Of a stretch of DNA of 35,411 nucleotides, positions 1 to 6,524 are shown in pieces; the first letter of the stretch is position 1, and each line of letters opens with the position of its first letter. A program made the translations under genes and the position numbers. The stretch is from NCBI GenBank assembly GCA_045600105.1, contig JAZRXG010000024.1, positions 1-35,411 on the forward strand, given 5' to 3'. The stretch comes from UBA1206 sp045600105 (lineage in GTDB: Bacteria > Bacillota > Clostridia > Oscillospirales > CAG-382). The notes beneath the pieces are model-generated. The model was given only the letters and a program-made list of their open reading frames with translations. It did not search any database and had not been told where the DNA came from.

Positions 1-73
1 ATTTCACATTGCGAAGCAATATTTCACAATCGCTATGCGATTATTTCACATTTGCCGTAGGCAAATATTTCAC
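1..73. repeat. Mini-hairpin array, ATTTCAC spacer type
   Basis: Four copies of the constant heptamer ATTTCAC (1-7, 21-27, 43-49, 67-73) separate three different perfect hairpins: ATTGC-GAA-GCAAT (8-20), AATCGC-TAT-GCGATT (28-42) and ATTTGCC-GTA-GGCAAAT (50-66). Stems differ in sequence and length, loops are three nucleotides, and the spacer does not change. The array may continue left of the window. It is not a CRISPR array, because the constant part is only 7 nt and the variable part is palindromic. Related arrays lie at 3146-3216 and 35189-35366. Function unknown. Confidence 0.85.
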
Positions 74-78
74 TATTC

Positions 79-98
79 GGAAATTATATATAATTTCC
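79..98. repeat. Perfect 20-bp AT-rich palindrome
   Basis: GGAAATTATA is followed directly by its reverse complement, TATAATTTCC. It sits right after the last ATTTCAC spacer of the array, in the place where the next hairpin would be expected, so it may be a variant unit with no loop. Confidence 0.7.
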
Positions 99-125
99 CT
101 GCTTGCTATGGCATGAGACAAAGAT

Positions 126-167
126 ACCCGCTGAAAAAGAAAAACTTTTCAGCGGGTTGTTTCTTTT
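126..167 (+). terminator. Rho-independent terminator, probably for a gene left of the window
   Basis: A 12-bp perfect stem (126-137 with 146-157, ACCCGCTGAAAA) with an 8-nt loop is followed on the plus strand by TGTTTCTTTT. The T-rich side faces right, so it best fits a transcript entering from the left. It could also act for the minus-strand methyltransferase ending at 197, although the T-tract on that strand is poor. Confidence 0.65.
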
Positions 168-196
168 AGCTCGACAAACCGGGATTTGTCTGTGAC

Positions 197-988
197 TTAT
201 GCCTGCTTACGGCAGATATAAAGAAGATGATTTGTGGTCCCCAATAATTCTCTCTTTTCGGAAAATGATTGATACCATTCAGCAAAAGCCTTGAATTCCT
301 CATCCGTCATAGAAAAGTCAGGACGCATTTCGATGGGTTCTATCAGACCATCCACACCTGTTGTTGTTATCCATTCAACCGGTTTCTCGCTAAATAAGTT
401 CTCAAACTCCGTAATATCATATCCCGTAAAAAGTTGTTCTTTGAAATGCCTTACCTGATTATCGCTCGTAAAGTTCTCCTCTTGTCCTTCAGCCCAGTTG
501 CCGTAGAAATAGTTCGCATACATAATAGCAAACACAGATATAAAGGCGAACAGAATTACGCCGCCGGGCTTAGTGACCCGAATCGCCTCATCAATTGCGC
601 TATTAACTTCGTCTGCGTTATATAGGTGGTACATCGGCCCGAAGAATAGCGTTACATCAAAAGAGTTATCCGGGAATCGACTCAGATCAGTTGCGTCCCC
701 TTGAAATGATGTAATGTTTTCCATTCCTTTGCTGTTTTCTCTGAGAACCGCGAGATTGCTTTCAACCAATTCGACTGCCGTCACATCCATGCTTTCTCTT
801 GCAAGGGCAATAGAATACCTCCCGGTTCCAGCGCCAACCTCTAAGATTTTTGAATGTTGGGTTGCATAGCGATGAATGTAAGACATTGTTGTATAGTATT
901 CCAACTGACCCTGCCGCGATCGGGTAGTCCGTCCATCTTCGTCATACTGACCATAAAAACTACTTATGATTTCTTTTCTGGTACTCAT
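197..988 (-). CDS. Class I SAM-dependent methyltransferase, substrate unknown
   Basis: This 263-residue protein is a Rossmann-fold methyltransferase. Motif I LEVGAGTGRYS binds SAM, an acidic residue ends strand 2 (VTAVEL), GDATDLS follows, and DVTLFFGPMYHLYN plus the VTKPGGVILFAF segment are typical of the Methyltransf_11/25 type. I chose the ATG at 988 because GAGGAA lies 8 nt upstream and family members start near an STRKEII-like segment. A longer in-frame ATG at 1081 has only a weak ribosome site. The target cannot be told from sequence. The gene is clearly more AT-rich, with A/T-ending codons, than its neighbours, which suggests recent acquisition. It has no operon partner. Confidence 0.88.
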   Translation of the reverse strand: MSTRKEIISSFYGQYDEDGRTTRSRQGQLEYYTTMSYIHRYATQHSKILEVGAGTGRYSIALARESMDVTAVELVESNLAVLRENSKGMENITSFQGDATDLSRFPDNSFDVTLFFGPMYHLYNADEVNSAIDEAIRVTKPGGVILFAFISVFAIMYANYFYGNWAEGQEENFTSDNQVRHFKEQLFTGYDITEFENLFSEKPVEWITTTGVDGLIEPIEMRPDFSMTDEEFKAFAEWYQSFSEKRELLGTTNHLLYICRKQA

Positions 989-1177
989 ATAAATTTCCTC
1001 AACAAATTCTGATTTGTCAATATCTCTTATATCTGATTTTACTGTACAAAACCAAAAAACATCCTTATCCACCCGTAGCATTTGTTCCGGAAGTCCCTTT
1101 TTGTTTTCTTAAAGGTGTATTATTTGAACGCCGCCCCGTAAATCAGATACTCTTTCTTTTTCATAAAAACGCGTTCT

Positions 1178-1852
1178 TCATTTGCGTTCCGCTATCTCGT
1201 TCAGAATATCTTCGCACGCCTTTTTTCTGTCGGGCTTGCCGAACACGGCGGAGCCTGCCACGAGCATATCCGCTCCGGCTTCGACCGTGATGCCCGCGGT
1301 GCCGACACCGATGCCGCCGTCGACAGAAAGCAGCGCTTTTGAGCCGATGCGGTCAAGCTCACGACGGATCGCCGCTATCTTGGGCAGCATGCCATGCATA
1401 TACGACTGTCCGCCGAAACCCGGCTCGACCGTCATGACGAGGACGAGGTCAACGTAAGGCAGATATTCGAATATCGCTTCGGCGTCGGTCCCGGGCTTGA
1501 CCGAGATCCCCGCTTTCGCGCCGAGCGAATGGATGGCGTCTATCGTTCTTTTGGGGTCGCAGTCTGCCTCGACGTGGAACGTGACATAGTCGCTGCCCGC
1601 GTCGACAAACTGCTTTATGTACTTTTCGGGATTGCTTATCATCAGGTGCGTATCGAAAACGAGGGAGCTCGATTTTCTGATGCTCTTGATGACAGGCACG
1701 CCGAACGAGATGTTCGGCACGAAATGTCCGTCCATAACGTCGAGATGGATAAATCTCACTCCGCAGTTTTCAATATCTTTCAGTTCATCGCCTATCTTCG
1801 CGAAATCGCAGGATAAAAGCGACGGTGACAAAATTACGTTTTTTTCGTTCAT
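1178..1852 (-). CDS. rpe: Ribulose-phosphate 3-epimerase
   Basis: This 224-residue cytoplasmic TIM-barrel enzyme interconverts D-ribulose 5-phosphate and D-xylulose 5-phosphate in the pentose phosphate pathway. Family signatures are clear: ILSPSLLSCDF at the N-terminus, HLDVMDGHFVPNISFG with metal-binding His and Asp, FDTHLMISNPE, VEPGFGGQ and VDGGIG for the phosphate-binding loop. The length is normal for Rpe. The ATG at 1852 is preceded by AAGGAAA. It has its own promoter at 1976-2003 and a roughly 120-nt leader with alternative stems next to the ribosome site, so it does not look like part of the upstream DUF421 operon. Confidence 0.97.
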   Translation of the reverse strand: MNEKNVILSPSLLSCDFAKIGDELKDIENCGVRFIHLDVMDGHFVPNISFGVPVIKSIRKSSSLVFDTHLMISNPEKYIKQFVDAGSDYVTFHVEADCDPKRTIDAIHSLGAKAGISVKPGTDAEAIFEYLPYVDLVLVMTVEPGFGGQSYMHGMLPKIAAIRRELDRIGSKALLSVDGGIGVGTAGITVEAGADMLVAGSAVFGKPDRKKACEDILNEIAERK

Positions 1853-1857
1853 TTTCG

Positions 1858-1966
1858 TTTCCTTTCGGCACGCTGCGTCATATTATGATATTGAATATCC
1901 CGTGCCGAACACCGGAAGGGACGTCGAAGACAAAGGCAGCCACACCATTGTCCGGCAGACGGCACG
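1858..1966 (-). promoter_or_regulatory. Structured rpe leader with mutually exclusive stems
   Basis: In the rpe 5' leader, minus-strand TTCGGCACG (1909-1901) can pair with CGTGCCGAA (1872-1864), which touches the Shine-Dalgarno AAGGAAA (1864-1858). The same segment can instead pair over 7 bp with an upstream CGTGCCG (1966-1960). A smaller hairpin, GATATT-C-AATATC on the minus strand, sits inside the first loop. The three-segment layout resembles a translational switch. No known riboswitch class was recognised. Confidence 0.4.
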
Positions 1967-1975
1967 TTCATATAA

Positions 1976-2003
1976 ATTATACCCCAAACTCGCGTAATGT
2001 CAA
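1976..2003 (-). promoter_or_regulatory. Sigma-A-type promoter for rpe
   Basis: On the minus strand TTGACA (2003-1998) and TATAAT (1981-1976) are both perfect, with a 16-bp spacer. The -35 abuts the stop codon of the DUF4363 gene. Confidence 0.8.
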
Positions 2004-2363
2004 TCAGAAAATTCCGTAAAAGTTTATCTTTTCGCCGTCGTCGACCGAATCAAAGGCTTTTTTCAGCTTTTCCTTCGCGCTGCCGTAGGCGCTTTCGTCG
2101 CCGACAATGCACGACGCGCAAAGCTCACCCATAATGTCGTCGATCCTCTCGAGCTCCGACGTGTTGAGAGAGAGCGAAAGAAAGCGTTTTTCGCTCTCCC
2201 AGTATGCTTCGATCTCGCCGCACGCATTTTCCGCGGGAGACGCCGGAAGCGACGCAAGCAGGCTTTCGAGCGTTTTTGCGGCTTCGTTCACCTTTTTCGC
2301 GTTGAAAAAAACGGCGGAAGCAAGCAGCGCGAAAAGCAGGATAGTCAGCAGAAAATGCTTCAT
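2004..2363 (-). CDS. DUF4363-like membrane-anchored protein
   Basis: This 119-residue protein has one N-terminal hydrophobic segment (residues 4-20) and an outside helical domain rich in Glu, Lys and Leu. It looks like the DUF4363 family, small proteins of unknown function usually encoded next to a DUF421 protein. That is the case here: its ATG overlaps the stop codon of the upstream DUF421 gene by 4 nt (ATGA), so the two are translationally coupled. The segment NTSELERIDDIMGELCASCIVGDESA is compatible with the family's predicted helices. The assignment rests on context as much as sequence. Confidence 0.72.
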   Translation of the reverse strand: MKHFLLTILLFALLASAVFFNAKKVNEAAKTLESLLASLPASPAENACGEIEAYWESEKRFLSLSLNTSELERIDDIMGELCASCIVGDESAYGSAKEKLKKAFDSVDDGEKINFYGIF

Positions 2364-3034
2364 TTTTTCTCCTTTTTTATTATAAACGCCCTTCCTCTTC
2401 CGTCGAACGACAGAACGAGGCAGCCGCGTTTTTTTATTTTGCTCTTTTCAAGCGCGTTTTGGATATCGTCCTCGGTCACGCCGAGGGCTTCCATGAATTC
2501 GGGGATGTTTTCGCCGTCGGTCACGACGGGCATATCGACGCCGCTTTCGTTCGTCCCGTTTTTCATCCCGTCAGCCGTCAGCGGCGACGCGCTCTCCTTA
2601 AGAAAGACCGAAAACTTTCCCGACTGCTCGAGGATGACGCAGTAAACGTCGCTTATCCGCTTGCAGCCGCTTTCTCTTATCTTGGCGAGCAGCTCGTCGA
2701 CCGAAACGCGGGCTTTTTCCATGTTTTTTTCGTTTATCCCGCCGTCGTTGAACAAAACGAGCGGTTCTCCGTATACGGCGCGGCGAAGACGCGGATGCGA
2801 ACGGCAGACGAACGCGGCGGTCACCTCAAGAGTGCCGAGGGTCACGAGAGCGACTATCCCGTGAAGGAGCGGAATGTCGCGGTCGGTTATCGGCAGCACC
2901 GCGAGCTCGGAGAGCATCACGGCGGCGGAAAACTCGGGCAGCTGCATTTCGCCCATCTGCCGCTTGCCCATCAGGCGCATCATAAGCGTCAGAAAACAGT
3001 AAAATATCAGCGTCCGCAAAAATACAACTACCAT
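2360..3034 (-). CDS. DUF421 (YetF-like) membrane protein
   Basis: This 224-residue protein has an N-terminal membrane region (about residues 1-75, three hydrophobic segments) carrying the family hallmark MGKRQMGEMQLPEF, then the soluble DUF421 domain with GEPLVLFNDGGINEKNMEKARVSVDELLAKIRE and a conserved VYCVILEQSGKFSVF strand. YetF homologues are linked to Bacillus spore and envelope biology, but the biochemical role is not established. The ribosome site is AAGGGG upstream of the ATG at 3034. It forms a two-gene operon with the DUF4363 protein. Confidence 0.9.
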   Translation of the reverse strand: MVVVFLRTLIFYCFLTLMMRLMGKRQMGEMQLPEFSAAVMLSELAVLPITDRDIPLLHGIVALVTLGTLEVTAAFVCRSHPRLRRAVYGEPLVLFNDGGINEKNMEKARVSVDELLAKIRESGCKRISDVYCVILEQSGKFSVFLKESASPLTADGMKNGTNESGVDMPVVTDGENIPEFMEALGVTEDDIQNALEKSKIKKRGCLVLSFDGRGRAFIIKKEKK

Positions 3035-3060
3035 TTTTTTGCCCCTTTTCCTGCTTATTC

Positions 3061-3076
3061 TGCGCGTTTTCGCGCA
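3061..3076. other. Short GC hairpin upstream of the DUF421 gene
   Basis: TGCGCG-TTTT-CGCGCA is a perfect 6-bp stem that would lie in the 5' leader of the minus-strand DUF421 transcript. No convincing promoter was found on that strand within the gap. Confidence 0.5.
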
Positions 3077-3108
3077 AAAAATGCAAAAAAGCTTTAAGCA
3101 AACAGGAA

Positions 3109-3136
3109 GATTTCCGCACGAAAAGTGCAGGAAATC
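3109..3136. repeat. GATTTCCGCAC hairpin, family copy 1
   Basis: GATTTCCGCAC (3109-3119), a five-base loop, and GTGC-A-GGAAATC (3125-3136) form a long stem with one bulged A. It has the stem sequence of the hairpin family found at eight other places in the window. There is no T-tract on either side, so a terminator role is doubtful here. Confidence 0.75.
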
Positions 3137-3145
3137 GACCTCAAC

Positions 3146-3216
3146 GCGCGGAGCGCATTTCGCATCGCCGGGAGCGATATTTCACAGCCGCAGGCTATTT
3201 CACATCGCGAAGCGAT
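3146..3216. repeat. Mini-hairpin array, second locus
   Basis: Four hairpins are strung together: GCGC-GGA-GCGC (3146-3156), ATCGC-CGGGA-GCGAT (3164-3178), AGCC-GCA-GGCT (3186-3196) and ATCGC-GAA-GCGAT (3204-3216). They are separated by ATTTCGC (3157-3163) and ATTTCAC (3179-3185, 3197-3203). The architecture matches positions 1-73 but with different stems. It is followed by a GGGACG...CGTCCC stem at 3224-3244. Confidence 0.85.
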
Positions 3217-3252
3217 ACGTTTCGGGACGTCGAGGACGCCGTCCCCTACAAT

Positions 3253-3355
3253 TTACGCAATTCGCTTTCCGATATTATACAAGGTATATCGCCGCAAAAA
3301 CCTATGCGATTTCAAGCAAATCCTTTTACCGTTTCCTTTAATTCCGCATTCCGAA
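3253..3355. repeat. Modular intergenic repeat, permuted partial copy D
   Basis: This holds ACGCAATTCG, then TATACAAGGTATATCGCCGCAAA, GCGATTTCAAGCAAAT, and an end module with ATTCCGCATTCCGAATT. The same blocks occur in the same order at 13912-14055, 31793-32030 and 33737-33893. Here the GGATTTCCGC hairpin follows the module instead of preceding it, and the CCCTCAGTC block is missing. Confidence 0.65.
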
Positions 3356-3362
3356 TTAAAAA

Positions 3363-3423
3363 GGATTTCCGCACGTCTCCGTGCGGAAATTCACCTCACT
3401 TCTTCACTATTACCTCTTACCTG
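3363..3423. repeat. GGATTTCCGCAC hairpin copy 2 plus CTTCTTAC-rich module
   Basis: ATTTCCGCAC (3365-3374) pairs with GTGCGGAAAT (3381-3390). From 3391 to the stop codon of the PLP enzyme at 3424 the plus strand is a pyrimidine-rich run of CTTCTTCAC and CTTACCTG blocks, resembling the arms of the dyad element at 17319-17492. The hairpin lies just downstream of the PLP enzyme gene and could end its transcript. Confidence 0.6.
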
Positions 3424-4518
3424 TTACTTCTTCCTCATCGCCCGCGACAGATCGTCGATCATGTCCTCCGCGTCCTCGGTGCCTACGGACAGGCGGAGAA
3501 GGTTCGGGGTTATGCCCGCTTTCCGCTTTTCGTCTTCCGAAAGGGAAGAATGCGTCTGCGAATACGGGTGGGTCATCAGCGACGCGTTGCCGCCGAGGCT
3601 TTCGGCAAAGGCGATAAGCCGCAGCCTCTTCACGAACGCCGCCGTGTCGGTCTTCAGCGTGAACGCGATCATTCCGCCGCCTCCCGACGACTGCTTTTTC
3701 ATGATCCCGAACGACGGCGACGACGGGTCGTAACCGTAAACCACGTCCGTCACTTCGGGTGACGAGCGCAGGAAATCAAGCACTTTCGCGGCGTTTTCCG
3801 CGTGCTTTTTCATCCGCAGCGCCAGCGTTTCCATTCCGCGCTTCACGAGATACGAATCGAACGGCGACAGACACGTCCCCTTGGTGTACGACTCGAAATG
3901 CAGCCGCTCGGCGATTTCTCCGTCATTGGTGACGGCAACTCCCGCGATTGAATCGTGATGGCCGCATAAGTATTTCGTGGCGGAGTGGACGACGACGTCT
4001 GCGCCGTGAAGCAGCGGATTCTGAAATATCGGCGTCAGAAAAGTGTTGTCCACCGCGAGGATGCCGCCGTTTTCGTGCGCGATACGCGCCAAAGCCTCAA
4101 TGTCGCAGACCTTGAGCAGCGGATTTGACGGCGTTTCGGCAAAAATGAGCGGTTCTTTGTCCTTGGCGAGCGCCGAGACCTCGTCAAGGTCGGTCATATC
4201 GGCAAAAACGGCGTTTTCGTACGTCGAAAGCAGCCTTTTCGTGCCTCCGTAGACGAATTTCCCGCAGATTATGTTCTTGCGGAGCGAAAAAACGGCGTCC
4301 TCCGCCGCGAGCCCCGACGAAAACGCAAAGCCGTACTTTCCGCCTTCGGCAAGGGCAGCGGTCTTTTCGAGCGCTTCGCGGGTGGGATTTGAGCATCTTG
4401 TGTACGAATATCCGTTTTTTTCGGCGTCACGGAACGCAGACGTCAGAAATATCGGCGTCTGGACCGCGCCGAGCGCGTTTTCTCCGCCGCCGTGGATGAG
4501 AAGTGTTTCGGTCTTCAT
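3424..4518 (-). CDS. Cys/Met-metabolism PLP-dependent enzyme (cystathionine gamma-synthase / gamma-lyase family)
   Basis: This 364-residue fold-type I PLP enzyme belongs to the trans-sulfuration family. TRCSNPTREALEK matches the YSRxxNPT substrate/PLP motif, AVDNTFLTP holds the Asp that contacts the pyridine ring, and SATKYLCGH carries the Schiff-base lysine. YTKGTCLSPFDSYLVKRGMETLALRM and the C-terminal LLRLSVGTEDAEDMIDDL are also family features. Sequence alone does not separate cystathionine gamma-synthase, cystathionine gamma-lyase and methionine gamma-lyase. I chose the ATG at 4518 because GGAGG stands 8 nt upstream and the family starts there (TLLIHGG); upstream in-frame ATGs run into the aro promoter. 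The gene is divergent from the aro operon and shares its 150-bp regulatory region. Confidence 0.9.
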   Translation of the reverse strand: MKTETLLIHGGGENALGAVQTPIFLTSAFRDAEKNGYSYTRCSNPTREALEKTAALAEGGKYGFAFSSGLAAEDAVFSLRKNIICGKFVYGGTKRLLSTYENAVFADMTDLDEVSALAKDKEPLIFAETPSNPLLKVCDIEALARIAHENGGILAVDNTFLTPIFQNPLLHGADVVVHSATKYLCGHHDSIAGVAVTNDGEIAERLHFESYTKGTCLSPFDSYLVKRGMETLALRMKKHAENAAKVLDFLRSSPEVTDVVYGYDPSSPSFGIMKKQSSGGGGMIAFTLKTDTAAFVKRLRLIAFAESLGGNASLMTHPYSQTHSSLSEDEKRKAGITPNLLRLSVGTEDAEDMIDDLSRAMRKK

Positions 4519-4557
4519 GTCTTTGCCTCCTTCTGTCATTATATGCGCTTTCGGCGC

Positions 4558-4604
4558 ACGGCGTTTTCGGCGTTCAAAACGCGTTGACAAAGAGAAAACG
4601 CCGT
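4558..4604. promoter_or_regulatory. Putative operator dyad over the aro promoter
   Basis: ACGGCGTTTTC (4558-4568) and GAAAACGCCGT (4594-4604) form a perfect 11-bp inverted repeat. The right arm fills the -35/-10 spacer and the -35 lies between the arms. A third half-site, AAAACGC (4576-4582), could also pair with the left arm. The arrangement suits a repressor acting on aroF and perhaps on the divergent PLP gene, whose possible -10 on the minus strand is TATAAT (4543-4538). The regulator is unknown. Confidence 0.5.
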
Positions 4605-4612
4605 GATATAAT
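4584..4612 (+). promoter_or_regulatory. Consensus promoter of the aro operon
   Basis: TTGACA (4584-4589), a 17-bp spacer and TATAAT (4607-4612) with an upstream TGA make a full-consensus extended -10 promoter. Transcription should start near 4619, leaving a leader of about 50 nt before aroF. Confidence 0.9.
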
Positions 4613-4630
4613 GAAGATGTATGATTATAT

Positions 4631-4652
4631 TTGCCGCATTGGATCGCGGCAA
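4631..4652 (+). other. Hairpin in the aroF leader
   Basis: TTGCCGC (4631-4637) and GCGGCAA (4646-4652) pair with an 8-nt loop, ending about 6 nt before the ribosome site GAAGGTG. There is no T-tract after it. It may protect the mRNA end or influence initiation. Confidence 0.45.
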
Positions 4653-4669
4653 TATCTGAAGGTGACAAA

Positions 4670-5485
4670 ATGGACAAAACGTACAAGCTCGTCAGCCGTT
4701 CATATAAAAGCGAAAACACCGTCGTGAGCATCGGCGGCGTGTCCGTGGGCGACGGATTTACCGTCATCGCGGGGCCGTGCAGCGTCGAAAGCAGGGGTCA
4801 GATCATTTCGACTGCCGTCGCCGTGAAAAAAGCGGGCGCCGATATGCTTCGCGGAGGAGTTTTCAAGCCGAGAAGCTCGCCCTACGACTTTCAGGGTCCC
4901 GGGGAGATAGGCTTCGAATGGCTGAAGGAAGCGAAAAACGCGTCGTCGCTCCCCGTCGTCAGCGAAATAACCGACGAATCGGAAATAACGCTTTTTGCCG
5001 ACGTGGACGCCTTTCAGGTCGGGGCGCGCAATATGTGGAATTTCGAGCTGCTCAAGGCTCTCGGCAGAACGGACAAGCCCGTGCTGCTCAAACGCGGGCC
5101 CGCGTCAAGGATCGACGAGCTGCTCTGCGCCGCCGAATACGTCGCTCTCGGCGGAAATATGAATATTATCCTCTGCGAACGCGGGATACGCACGTTTTCG
5201 GACTCGTCGCGCTTCACGCTCGACCTTTCCGCCGTGCCCGTGCTCAAATCGCTGACTCACCTGCCGGTGATAGTCGACCCGTCGCACGCCTCGGGCGACG
5301 CCCGTTTCGTGGGCAGTCTCGCCTGCGCGGCGGCAGGCTGCGGATGCGACGGCGTAATGATAGAGTCGCACATCAACGCTTCCGAAGCGCTCTGCGACGC
5401 GACTCAGGCGGTGTCGCCCGATGAACTCGAAAAAATCATCACGAAAACTCGTGCTATACGGAAGGTACTCGATGAAAGCCGATAA
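4670..5485 (+). CDS. aroF: 3-deoxy-7-phosphoheptulonate synthase (DAHP synthase, type I beta)
   Basis: This 271-residue cytoplasmic enzyme condenses phosphoenolpyruvate and erythrose 4-phosphate, the first step of the shikimate pathway. Diagnostic segments are VIAGPCSVES, GGVFKPRSSPYDFQG, AFQVGARNMWNFELLKALG, PVLLKRG, CERGIRTF, PVIVDPSHASGD and MIESHINASEALCDATQ. The protein matches the short beta/KDO8P-like class, with no fused chorismate mutase and only a short N-terminal extension. The start at 4670 follows GAAGGTG; an earlier ATG at 4631 lies inside the leader hairpin. It is first in the operon and its 3' end overlaps aroB by 14 nt. Confidence 0.96.
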   Translation: MDKTYKLVSRSYKSENTVVSIGGVSVGDGFTVIAGPCSVESRGQIISTAVAVKKAGADMLRGGVFKPRSSPYDFQGPGEIGFEWLKEAKNASSLPVVSEITDESEITLFADVDAFQVGARNMWNFELLKALGRTDKPVLLKRGPASRIDELLCAAEYVALGGNMNIILCERGIRTFSDSSRFTLDLSAVPVLKSLTHLPVIVDPSHASGDARFVGSLACAAAGCGCDGVMIESHINASEALCDATQAVSPDELEKIITKTRAIRKVLDESR

Positions 5486-6524
5486 GCTCAAGGTTTATTC
5501 AAATTCCGGAGACTACTGCGTATATATCGGAAAAAACGCGTCGTCCGACGCCCCGTCGAAAATCAAAGAAATCTGCGGCGGCAAAAAGGCGGCGATCGTC
5601 TCCGACGACAACGTTTTCCCGCTTTACGGCGAAAAAATATGTGAGCCTCTCCGCTCGGTCGGGTACGAGGTCTTCACGTTCGTTCTTCCCGCCGGGGAAA
5701 GCAGCAAAAGCTTTGAAAAACTGCTTGAAATACTGTTGTTTCTGTCGCGTCACGGCTTTGACCGTCACGACGTCGTCGTGACGCTCGGCGGAGGGGTGGT
5801 CGGCGACATAGGCGGACTCGCCGCGTCTCTCTATATGCGCGGAACGAGTCTCGTGCATTTTCCCACGTCGCTGCTCGCGATGGTGGATTCGTGCGTCGGC
5901 GGAAAGACCGCCGTCAATACCGAATTCGGCAAAAACACCGTCGGCACGTTTTACCCGCCCCGCCTCGTCTTCTGCGACACGTCGTTCCTCGATACGCTTC
6001 CTGAAAGGGAATACGCCTGCGGAATGGCGGAGGTCATCAAATACGGCGTCATCTCGGACGCTAAGCTGTTTGAAAAGCTCAGAAAAGGCAGCTTTGAGAT
6101 CGAAGACGTCATAAACGACTGTTTAAGGATAAAAAAAGCGCTCGTCGGGGCTGACGAGCATGACAACGGAATAAGAAAACTGCTCAATTTCGGGCACACC
6201 TTCGGACACGCGGTCGAAAAAGCGTCGTCCTACACCTTCACCCACGGGGAAGCGGTCGCGGTCGGCATGGTGACGGCGTCGAAAATCGCCGAAAAACTGT
6301 CGGTATGCGAAAAAGGCGTGACCGAAAGCATCGTTTCCGTTCTTTCGGCGTACTCCCTCCCGACAAAGTGCAATCTTTCGCCCGATGCCCTCGTTTCCGC
6401 GTGTCTTGCGGACAAAAAAAGCGACGGTGACGAAATATCGCTCGTTCTGCCCGAAAAAATCGGGAACTGCGTGATCAGAAACGTCAAAAAATCCGAACTG
6501 AAAGGGCTTGTCGAATGTATCTGA
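5472..6524 (+). CDS. aroB: 3-dehydroquinate synthase
   Basis: This 350-residue NAD- and metal-dependent enzyme turns DAHP into 3-dehydroquinate, the second shikimate step. It shows VTLGGGVVGDIGGLAASLYMRG near residue 105, LLAMVDSCVGGKTAVN near 137, CGMAEVIKYG near 180 and LLNFGHTFGHAVE near 238, which hold the metal-binding Glu and His residues and substrate contacts. The ATG at 5472 lies inside aroF and follows GGAAGG, so translation is coupled. Its stop overlaps the start of aroA by 10 nt. The length is normal. Confidence 0.97.
   Translation: MKADKLKVYSNSGDYCVYIGKNASSDAPSKIKEICGGKKAAIVSDDNVFPLYGEKICEPLRSVGYEVFTFVLPAGESSKSFEKLLEILLFLSRHGFDRHDVVVTLGGGVVGDIGGLAASLYMRGTSLVHFPTSLLAMVDSCVGGKTAVNTEFGKNTVGTFYPPRLVFCDTSFLDTLPEREYACGMAEVIKYGVISDAKLFEKLRKGSFEIEDVINDCLRIKKALVGADEHDNGIRKLLNFGHTFGHAVEKASSYTFTHGEAVAVGMVTASKIAEKLSVCEKGVTESIVSVLSAYSLPTKCNLSPDALVSACLADKKSDGDEISLVLPEKIGNCVIRNVKKSELKGLVECI

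Noticed and set aside
1..73. CRISPR array
   Set aside because: The constant units are 7 nt, the variable units are palindromes of 13-17 nt, and there are no cas genes. The same holds for 35189-35366.
4613..4669. T-box or Trp/Tyr attenuator leader for aroF
   Set aside because: The leader is only about 50 nt, has one 7-bp hairpin, no T-tract and no specifier or T-box sequence.
3424..4767. Longer PLP enzyme starting at 4767
   Set aside because: The extension runs over the aro promoter and aroF, has no family similarity, and a strong ribosome site supports the start at 4518.
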